From Phycisphaerales bacterium (GTDB taxonomy: Bacteria > Planctomycetota > Phycisphaerae > SM23-33), in the NCBI GenBank assembly GCA_003485185.1, contig DNAS01000103.1:76147-82652 (forward strand): 6,506 bases of DNA. Reading direction: 5' to 3'. This document shows positions 1-4,663 of this stretch, one piece after another. The position numbers and the translations under genes are program-made. The notes under the pieces are model-generated. The model ran no database searches and was not told the origin of the DNA. It saw nothing but the letters and a program-made list of their open reading frames with translations. Each line of letters starts with the position of its first letter. The first letter of the stretch is position 1.

Positions 1-1636
1 CTACGTCGGGTCCAAGACCGGCCGCGACGGAATCCACGGCGCGACCTTCAGTTCCGGCGAACTGACCCACCAGCACGAGACCGAGTTCTCCCACGCGGTG
101 CAGATCGGAAACGCCATCACCGAGAAGAAAACACTCGACACTCTCCTTCAGGCCCAGGCGCAGGGGCTCTACTCCTGCATCACCGACTGCGGCGCGGGCG
201 GGCTGTCCAGCGCCGTCGGCGAGATGGGCGAGCAGCTCGGCGCGGAGGTGCACCTCGACCGCGTGCCCCTCAAGTACGCCGGGCTCAGCTACGCCGAAAT
301 CTGGATCTCCGAGGCGCAGGAGCGCATGGTGCTGGCCGTCCCGCCGGAAAACGTCGAGCGCATCCTGAAGATCTTCGCCGACGAGGACGTCGAGGCGACG
401 GTCATCGGGCACTACGGCGTGGAGGGGCGGAAGCTCAAGCTGTTCTACGCCGGCCGGCAGGTCTGCGAACTGGACATGGAGTTCCTGCACAATGGCCTGC
501 CGCGCCCGACGAAGGAGGCGCTGTGGGACTTCACGCCGCGCCCGAGCCCTGCCGTTCCGCCGCGCGGGGACTACAACGAGGCGCTGCGGAAGATTCTCGC
601 GTCGCCGAACGTCGCCAGCAAGGAATGGATCATCCGCCAGTACGACCACGAGGTGCAGGGGGGCAGTGCGATCAAGCCGCTGGTGGGCGCGACGGAGGAC
701 GGTCCGGGCGACGCGGCCGTCGTCCGCCCCGTGCTGGGCAGCCCGCGCGGGGTGGCCATCTCCTGCGGCATGAATCCGCGCCTCGGCCCGCTCGATCCCT
801 ACCAGAGCGCCCTGCACGCGGTGGACGAGGCGCTGCGCAACTGCGTCGCCGTCGGCGGAAACCTCGACCGCACCGCCATCCTCGACAACTTCTGCTGGGG
901 CAACTGCAACAAGCCCGACCGCATGGGCAGCCTCGTCCAGAGCGCCAAGAGCTGCTACGACGCCGCCAAGGCCTACGGAACCCCCTTCGTCAGCGGAAAG
1001 GACTCGCTCAACAACGAGTTCCAGACCCGCGACGGGCAGACCATCGCCATCCCGCCGACGCTGCTGATCTCCGCGATCAGCGTGATCGACGACGTGTCGC
1101 GCTGCGTGACGTCCGACGCCAAGGAAGCGGGCAACTACCTGTTCGTCCTGGGGCGCACGGGCGGACAACTGGGCGGCAGCCACTACCTGCTCGTCGAGGG
1201 CGTCGAGAGCGGAAATGACGTGCCGCCGGTGGACCTGTCCGGAAGCCTGAAGGTGATGCGGGCGGTGCAGTCGGCCATCCAGGCCGGCGCGATCCGCGCC
1301 TGCCACGACCTGTCGGAAGGGGGGCTGGCCGTCGCAGCGGCCGAAATGGCCTTCGCCGGCGCTCTGGGCGTCGATCTGGACCTCCGCGCCCTGCCCTGCG
1401 AGGGCGAACCGTCCGAGGCCGCAAAACTCTTCGGCGAGGCGGCAGGGCGGTTCCTCGTCGAGGTCGCCCCCGACCGGTACGACGCCTTCCTCCGCTGCGT
1501 CCGCGATGTGCCCTTCGGCGAATTGGGTCGCGTGACCGACAGCGGGCGGATCGTCCTGCGATCCGGCGGAAAGACGCGGATCGACCTGCCCCTCGCCGAC
1601 GCCAAGGCCGCCTGGCAGGGGACGTTCCGGCTGTAG
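1..1636 (+). CDS. purL: Phosphoribosylformylglycinamidine synthase subunit PurL, C-terminal part (5' end outside window)
   Basis: PurL is the ATP-dependent synthetase subunit that converts FGAR to FGAM in cytosolic de novo purine synthesis, using ammonia delivered by PurQ. The frame is open from base 2 to the TAG at 1634-1636, giving 544 visible residues, so the true start lies upstream. In visible numbering, TGRDGIHGAT (6-15) closes the first AIRS-type ATP-binding domain. CGAGGLSSA (63-71) and SYAEIWISEAQERM (96-109) belong to its C-terminal domain. NPRLGPLDP (258-266) and SGKDSLNNEF (331-340) mark the second AIRS half, and CHDLSEGGLAVAAAEMAFAG (434-453) its C-terminal domain. The protein ends in AAWQGTFRL, a usual PurL ending, with no glutaminase domain attached, which agrees with the separate purQ downstream. 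A GTG at 98 is an internal codon, not a start, because the conserved GRDGIHGAT motif lies before it. Codon use is GC-rich, as in purQ and polX. Confidence 0.96.
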   Translation, partial: YVGSKTGRDGIHGATFSSGELTHQHETEFSHAVQIGNAITEKKTLDTLLQAQAQGLYSCITDCGAGGLSSAVGEMGEQLGAEVHLDRVPLKYAGLSYAEIWISEAQERMVLAVPPENVERILKIFADEDVEATVIGHYGVEGRKLKLFYAGRQVCELDMEFLHNGLPRPTKEALWDFTPRPSPAVPPRGDYNEALRKILASPNVASKEWIIRQYDHEVQGGSAIKPLVGATEDGPGDAAVVRPVLGSPRGVAISCGMNPRLGPLDPYQSALHAVDEALRNCVAVGGNLDRTAILDNFCWGNCNKPDRMGSLVQSAKSCYDAAKAYGTPFVSGKDSLNNEFQTRDGQTIAIPPTLLISAISVIDDVSRCVTSDAKEAGNYLFVLGRTGGQLGGSHYLLVEGVESGNDVPPVDLSGSLKVMRAVQSAIQAGAIRACHDLSEGGLAVAAAEMAFAGALGVDLDLRALPCEGEPSEAAKLFGEAAGRFLVEVAPDRYDAFLRCVRDVPFGELGRVTDSGRIVLRSGGKTRIDLPLADAKAAWQGTFRL

Positions 1637-1658
1637 GGCGAGAAACAGCTGTTCACCA

Positions 1659-1676
1659 CAAAGGACGCAAAGAAAG
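1659..1676. repeat. Short CAAAG-type direct repeat in the purL 3' spacer
   Basis: The 99 bases between the purL stop and the inserted element hold no gene. They contain CAAAG at 1659-1663 and again at 1668-1672, a 9-base period, followed by another AAAG at 1673-1676. Just upstream is a 10-base perfect palindrome, AACAGCTGTT, at 1644-1653. I recall similar ACAAAGGAC-like 9-mers as dispersed intergenic repeats in several environmental bacterial genomes, but two copies are weak evidence and no function can be assigned. Confidence 0.3.
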
Positions 1677-1735
1677 AAACAGGAAGTGGTTTCCAGTATC
1701 GACACAAACTGCTTCCGATGTTGATGTCGGATTGC

Positions 1736-1834
1736 CTCTGTTATCAGGGCCGAAGGCCCGTGGGATGGTAGCCGTGGGCGCGAGCCCACGGAAGGAGTGG
1801 CAACAACCGGCCAGCCCCGAAGGGGCGTCGGAGA
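1736..1834 (+). repeat. Left REP-like inverted arm (three hairpins)
   Basis: From the outside in, this arm has three hairpins. The first is GGGCC/GGCCC with loop GAA (1747-1759). The second is the GTAG-preceded 8-bp hairpin (1768-1791). The third is GCCCC/GGGGC with loop GAA (1814-1826). The arm aligns along nearly its whole length with the reverse complement of 2288-2390, including the outer CTCT..TAT and the inner GCGTCGGAGA versus GCGTTGGAAA. The inner edge includes the GGAG (1830-1833) that probably serves as ribosome binding site for the transposase. Confidence 0.75.
1768..1791 (+). repeat. REP-like unit, left: GTAG plus 8-bp hairpin with GCGA loop
   Basis: GTAG occupies 1768-1771 and is followed at once by the stem CCGTGGGC (1772-1779), the loop GCGA (1780-1783) and the perfect complement GCCCACGG (1784-1791). 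A conserved GTAG-like tetranucleotide at the 5' foot of a hairpin is the hallmark of REP sequences recognised by RAYT transposases. The loop fits the GNRA pattern. Confidence 0.7.
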
Positions 1835-1842
1835 ACACAACG

Positions 1843-2283
1843 ATGTCCTACACATGGCTGAAATACCATATTGTGTTTTCCACGAAAGAACGCCGCCCCT
1901 TCCTTACACCGGAACTTATGCCCAGGCTCTGCGAGTATCTGGGCGGCATGATCAAAACCCAGGGCGGACATTCGATTGAAATCAATGGCCCGGAGGATCA
2001 CATTCACATTGTCGCGTCCGTCAGCCCGACCCTTGCCTTGGCGGACTGCCTGCGCGATTTGAAGCCCAACAGCACCAACTGGATCCACGAGACCTTCCCG
2101 GGCCTGAGGGATTTCGCCTGGCAGGACGGATATTCAGCGTTCACGGTTTCCCCGTCGGTGCTGTCCAAGGTGGTCCAATACGTGAAGAACCAGCAAGAGC
2201 ATCACAAAAAGGTTTCTTTCCGGGACGAGCTGGCCTGGCTGTTGAAAAACCACGGAATCGAGTTTGATGAAAAGTACCTGTGA
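1843..2283 (+). CDS. REP-associated tyrosine transposase (IS200-like Y1 transposase, HUH family)
   Basis: This 146-residue protein matches the Y1_Tnp (IS200-like TnpA) family in length and layout. Such enzymes nick and rejoin single-stranded DNA at hairpin-marked ends through a 5'-phosphotyrosine intermediate. The N-terminal LKYHIVFSTKERRPFL (6-21) is the usual opening strand. HIH at 53-55 is the HUH metal-binding motif. LKPNSTNWIHE (73-83) and WQDGYSAFTVSPS (93-105) are family-typical. Tyr113 in VVQYVKNQQEHHKK is the likely catalytic tyrosine, so the enzyme looks intact. I chose the ATG at 1843 because homology begins there and GGAG sits 9 bases upstream. An in-frame TTG at 1732 would add 37 residues translated from the hairpin arm and is rejected. 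No accessory gene is present. Dimer formation and REP specificity are inferred from the family. Confidence 0.92.
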   Translation: MSYTWLKYHIVFSTKERRPFLTPELMPRLCEYLGGMIKTQGGHSIEINGPEDHIHIVASVSPTLALADCLRDLKPNSTNWIHETFPGLRDFAWQDGYSAFTVSPSVLSKVVQYVKNQQEHHKKVSFRDELAWLLKNHGIEFDEKYL

Positions 2284-2287
2284 AGGA

Positions 2288-2390
2288 TTTCCAACGCCCC
2301 TTCGGGGCTTGGCCTTTGGGGAGCCGCCTACCGGGGGCTTGCGCCCCCGGCTACCCTCCGGCCGGCCCTTCGGGCCGAAGAATAAAAGAG
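2288..2390 (-). repeat. Right REP-like inverted arm (three hairpins)
   Basis: This arm begins five bases after the transposase stop and mirrors the left arm. On the plus strand it reads, in order, GCCCC/GGGGC with loop TTC (2296-2308), the central 8-bp hairpin followed by CTAC (2331-2354), and CGGCCC/GGGCCG with loop TTC (2363-2377). The outer tail, AATAAAAGAG (2381-2390), also provides the AAAAGAG that looks like the ribosome binding site of the following 39-codon ORF. None of the hairpins is followed by a T-run, so they need not stop transcription towards purQ. Confidence 0.75.
2331..2354 (-). repeat. REP-like unit, right: GTAG plus 8-bp hairpin with GCAA loop
   Basis: Read on the minus strand, GTAG (2354-2351) is followed by CCGGGGGC, the loop GCAA, and GCCCCCGG (ending at 2331). 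Compared with the left unit, the fourth stem base is G instead of T and its partner is C instead of A. The pair is therefore changed on both sides and the stem is kept. The loop again fits GNRA (GCAA here, GCGA on the left). Confidence 0.7.
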
Positions 2391-2397
2391 GCTTGCG

Positions 2398-2517
2398 ATG
2401 GAAACGGCCTTGGTCGGATTGATTGGCGTGCTTCTCGGCGCGGCATTGAGCGCCTGGTGGCAGCGCCTCCTGCGGGCATATGCGTCTGTAATGTTTCTGC
2501 GGATAAATGAAGGTTGA
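2398..2517 (+). CDS. Putative 39-residue single-pass membrane peptide upstream of purQ
   Basis: The ORF runs from an ATG at 2398 to a TGA at 2515-2517 and would encode METALVGLIGVLLGAALSAW (1-20) followed by a basic stretch, WQRLLRAYASVMFLRINEG (21-39). Residues 4-20 form one clear hydrophobic segment rich in Gly, Leu and Val. The arginines after it suggest the C-terminus faces the cytosol. AAAAGAGG (2384-2391) lies 6 bases upstream as a plausible ribosome binding site, and the stop is three bases before the purQ ATG, so translational coupling is possible. I do not recognise a family. It is not PurS, which is about 80 residues and soluble. The sequence resembles the N-terminal anchor of many small hypothetical membrane proteins, so it may instead be the remnant of a longer gene. 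Coding status is unproven. Confidence 0.4.
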   Translation: METALVGLIGVLLGAALSAWWQRLLRAYASVMFLRINEG

Positions 2518-2520
2518 ATC

Positions 2521-3303
2521 ATGGCGAAACCGAAGGCATTGGTGTTGAGGGCGGCCGGAACGAACTGCGACCGGGAGACGCAGCACGCGCTGGAGCAGGC
2601 GGGCTTCGAGGCCGAGCGCGTCCACGTGTTCCGGCTGATGGAGACCCCCGCGCGGCTGAAGGAGTTCCAGTTCCTCGTCATCCCGGGCGGATTCAGCTAC
2701 GGCGACGACATCGCCTCGGGCAAGATCCTGGCCAACCAGATGCTGCACCGCCTGGCCGGTCCGCTCAACGAGTTCGTCGCCGACGGAAAGCTGGCGCTGG
2801 GCATCTGCAACGGATTCCAGGTGATGATCAAGTCCGGGCTGCTGCCATGGGGGCGGGTGGACGCAGCCGAGGCGCATCGCGATGCGACGCTCGCCTGGAA
2901 CGATTGCGGGCGGTTTGAGGACCGCTGGGTGTACCTGAAGGCCTCCAGCGAAAAATGCGTCTTCCTTCCGCCCGGCGAACTGCTGGCGCTGCCGATCGCC
3001 CACGGCGAGGGGAAATTTGTCGCGCGGGACGAGAGTGTCTTGGCGAAACTGCGGGAAAACGATCAGGTGGCCGTCCGGTACGTGGACCCGGCCGGACAGC
3101 CCGGCGGATACCCCGTCAACCCCAACGGAAGCATGGACGACATCGCCGGCCTGTGCGACCCGACGGGTCGCGTCATGGGCCTGATGCCGCATCCGGAACG
3201 GTTCGTGGAGGTCACCCAGCATCCCCGCTGGACGCGTGGAAACGTCGCCCGCGCCGACGGGCGGATATTTTTCGAACGTGCATTTGTGTACCTGAACGGG
3301 TAA
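2521..3303 (+). CDS. purQ: Phosphoribosylformylglycinamidine synthase, glutaminase subunit PurQ
   Basis: PurQ hydrolyses glutamine and passes ammonia to PurL for FGAM formation. The 260-residue protein is a class I glutamine amidotransferase. AAGTNCDRET (11-20) opens the domain, and IPGGFSYGDDIASG (54-67) is the oxyanion-side loop. Cys96 in GICNGFQ (94-100) is the nucleophile, and His224 with Glu226 in MPHPER (222-227) complete the triad. PIAHGEGKF (158-166) and NPNGSMDDIAG (200-210) are PurQ-specific. It is longer than the roughly 227-residue Bacillus-type PurQ, including a QHPRWTRG segment (233-240) and a tail after the triad. The start is supported by GAAGG (2509-2513), seven bases before the ATG and overlapping the end of the 39-codon ORF. 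It is separated from purL by the transposase element but remains on the same strand with no clear terminator in between. Confidence 0.97.
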   Translation: MAKPKALVLRAAGTNCDRETQHALEQAGFEAERVHVFRLMETPARLKEFQFLVIPGGFSYGDDIASGKILANQMLHRLAGPLNEFVADGKLALGICNGFQVMIKSGLLPWGRVDAAEAHRDATLAWNDCGRFEDRWVYLKASSEKCVFLPPGELLALPIAHGEGKFVARDESVLAKLRENDQVAVRYVDPAGQPGGYPVNPNGSMDDIAGLCDPTGRVMGLMPHPERFVEVTQHPRWTRGNVARADGRIFFERAFVYLNG

Positions 3304-3345
3304 AATTCCCCGAAAAGGCGCGTACCATTCGGCCGATGAAGGGGA

Positions 3346-3351
3346 TACAAT
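3346..3351 (+). promoter_or_regulatory. Possible -10 element upstream of the lipoprotein gene
   Basis: The 94 bases between purQ and the lipoprotein gene contain TACAAT, five of six matches to the sigma-70 -10 consensus, 46 bases before the ATG at 3398. The -35 region is poor (GTACCA or TACCAT near 3322-3328). No terminator with a T-run is visible after purQ, so read-through from purQ is equally possible. Confidence 0.3.
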
Positions 3352-3382
3352 GCGCCACGAGCGTTCGCAACCGTGGCCACCG

Positions 3383-3390
3383 AGGAAGGG
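3383..3390 (+). promoter_or_regulatory. Ribosome binding site that fixes the lipoprotein start
   Basis: AGGAAGGG at 3383-3390 is a strong Shine-Dalgarno match seven bases before the ATG at 3398. It selects that start over the in-frame ATG at 3350, which would put 16 polar residues ahead of the signal peptide. Confidence 0.8.
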
Positions 3391-3397
3391 ATGTTAT

Positions 3398-4600
3398 ATG
3401 CGCAAAACAACACTTCTTTGGATTCTACCGGTTCTGTGGCTTTCCATCGGCTGCACCCAACAGGACGAAAACCCTCACTGGCGCCCCGCCGCCGATTATC
3501 CCGGCTGGGCGTATGACGGCCCGATCTATTACCGCCCGTCGGAGGACTTGCAGGCGAAGGAAACCGTCGGGCACGGGATCGGCGTCTACTACAGCCGGAG
3601 CGAATACTTCTTCCTCCGCCATCCCAACGGCTACCAGGTCATCGGCGAGCCGCGCGTGGCGGTGTGGTGCTCGACGGACGACGGAAAGAACTGGGCCAAG
3701 AGCGGCTATTACGGCGTGGAGCAGACGCACTTCCTGTTCAAGGCGGAGAAGGACGGTCCGCACTGGATTCGCTTCGTCGGTCCGGGCCAGGGCGTGGCGG
3801 AGGTTCCGCCCGGCATGCCGCACCGCATCTATATCGTGGACCGCCGTCCGCCGACGATCGTGCTGACCGTCACTCCCGCGCCGTGGAAAGACGACGAGAA
3901 GAAGGAACCCTACCTCTACAAGACCGGCGAGACGGTGACGCTGAACTGGTCGGTCTCCGACGCGAACCTCCAGGATGGCACGGTCAAAATGGGAACGTGC
4001 TTTGCGAAGTTCCCGCACAACCTGGTGTGGAGCCAATTCCACCAGCCGCTGCCCCCGCGCGGCACGATGAAAGTGGACATTCCGCCCGAGGCCGCCGGCG
4101 ACGGCGGGCTGCGCTTCCGCATGGAGGCGACCGACAAGGCCGGAAACGTCGGCATGGCGCTGACGGACGTGATGCAGGTCCGCACCGTTCCCGGCGCGGC
4201 GACTCGGCCGGCGATCGGATCGGCCGGCGTCTTCGAGACCGTCGCCGAGGCGGGCGAGGAAGAGAAGCCCGGCTGGCCGATGCCCGGCGCGATGCTCCGC
4301 GGCGGAACCGCGCGCGTGCTGAACTGGACGCCCGATTCCGCACGGGACTACGCGCAGCTCGAACTCCAGTTCACCGCCAACAACGGGCTGACCTGGCGGA
4401 TGATCGCCGGCGACATGAAGGTCGGCGAGAAGGTCAAGTGGACCGTGCCGTCCGTCACGAGCAAGGACTGCCGCCTGCGGATCGTCGGCGTGTCCCAGAC
4501 GGGCGAGCGGATCATGCTCGCGATGACCCAGCGGTTCATCGTGGACACCGTTGTGCCGGACACCGAGATGGGCCCGGAACCCATGCCGCCGACGAAATGA
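3398..4600 (+). CDS. Predicted lipoprotein of unknown function with beta-sandwich-like modules
   Basis: The 400-residue product starts with a lipoprotein signal peptide: MRK, a hydrophobic core (residues 5-15) and a lipobox ending LSIGC, with the acylated Cys at 19. It should be exported and lipid-anchored. Three regions look like beta-rich modules. The first (about 55-150) contains STDDGKNW (92-99), an exact match to the Asp-box pattern SxDxGxxW. The second (about 152-263) begins PPTIVLTVTP and ends RFRMEATDKAGN, as in Ig-like extracellular domains. The third (about 300-385) has LNWTPDS, a degenerate box TANNGLTW (326-333) and KWTVPSV...RLRIVG, typical of planctomycete surface proteins with KRE9/Ser-Thr-rich-type domains. 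The tail is proline-rich (PDTEMGPEPMPPTK). There are no catalytic motifs I recognise. A structural or ligand-binding envelope role is inference only. It follows purQ on the same strand and ends before a terminator. Confidence 0.88.
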   Translation: MRKTTLLWILPVLWLSIGCTQQDENPHWRPAADYPGWAYDGPIYYRPSEDLQAKETVGHGIGVYYSRSEYFFLRHPNGYQVIGEPRVAVWCSTDDGKNWAKSGYYGVEQTHFLFKAEKDGPHWIRFVGPGQGVAEVPPGMPHRIYIVDRRPPTIVLTVTPAPWKDDEKKEPYLYKTGETVTLNWSVSDANLQDGTVKMGTCFAKFPHNLVWSQFHQPLPPRGTMKVDIPPEAAGDGGLRFRMEATDKAGNVGMALTDVMQVRTVPGAATRPAIGSAGVFETVAEAGEEEKPGWPMPGAMLRGGTARVLNWTPDSARDYAQLELQFTANNGLTWRMIAGDMKVGEKVKWTVPSVTSKDCRLRIVGVSQTGERIMLAMTQRFIVDTVVPDTEMGPEPMPPTK

Positions 4601-4628
4601 GGCGGCGCGACAATCCCTGTGACGCACC

Positions 4629-4663
4629 AGGCCCGCGGGACGCCTTCCGCGGGCCTTTCATTT
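4629..4663 (+). terminator. Rho-independent terminator of the lipoprotein gene
   Basis: A perfect 10-bp GC-rich stem (4629-4638 with 4647-4656) and an 8-base loop are followed by TTTCATTT. The tract is T-rich on the plus strand only, so it acts on the lipoprotein transcript. The T-run overlaps the last codons and stop of the convergent polX gene. On the minus strand the hairpin has no T-run behind it, so at most it is a weak stop for polX. Confidence 0.8.

Larger units (their letters stand above)
1736..2390 (+). mobile_element. RAYT/IS200-like element: Y1 transposase between inverted REP-like arms
   Basis: The element is defined by two imperfect inverted arms, 1736-1834 and 2288-2390, that surround a single HUH/Y1 transposase gene. 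The outermost bases pair as CTCTGTTAT (1736-1744) with CTCTTTTAT read on the minus strand (2390-2382), which I take as the provisional ends. Each arm carries three hairpins in the same order from the outside in. Classical IS200/IS605 elements have subterminal hairpins but not long inverted arms, whereas REP-associated tyrosine transposases (RAYTs) sit between inverted REPs, so RAYT is the better description. No tnpB or guide RNA is present. The element lies between purL and purQ on the same strand. Its coding part is visibly more AT-rich than the flanking genes, which suggests transfer. I could not identify a target-site duplication, and Y1 transposition does not normally create one. Confidence 0.75.

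Noticed and set aside
98..100. GTG as the start of purL
   Set aside because: The frame stays open to base 2 and encodes the conserved TGRDGIHGAT motif before this codon, so it is internal.
1732..1842. 37-residue N-terminal extension of the transposase from a TTG
   Set aside because: It translates the hairpin arm, has no family similarity and lacks the ribosome binding site seen before 1843.
2296..2308. Hairpin right after the transposase stop as a terminator
   Set aside because: The stem is only five pairs and no T-run follows. It is matched by the same hairpin in the left arm, so it belongs to the repeat.
1736..2390. Complete IS605/IS607-type element with TnpB and a guide RNA
   Set aside because: No RuvC-type nuclease gene or remnant is present. 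Only the Y1 transposase fits between the arms.
2398..2517. The small ORF as purS
   Set aside because: PurS is a soluble protein of about 80 residues. This peptide is half that size and mostly a membrane segment.
2391..2520. Purine riboswitch or separate promoter ahead of purQ
   Set aside because: I saw no conserved purine aptamer pattern. TGTAAT at 2487-2492 resembles a -10 but has no -35 at suitable distance.
2134..3222. Long minus-strand reading frame across the element end and purQ
   Set aside because: It is the antisense shadow of purQ and the transposase, typical of GC-rich coding DNA, with no recognisable domain.
3350..3397. Lipoprotein start at the ATG at 3350
   Set aside because: It would bury the signal peptide behind a polar stretch. 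The ATG at 3398 has a strong Shine-Dalgarno and a proper signal peptide.
3425..4627. 400-codon minus-strand reading frame opposite the lipoprotein gene
   Set aside because: Its sequence is a low-complexity His/Arg/Ala-rich shadow and it runs through the terminator. The plus frame has a signal peptide and ribosome binding site.
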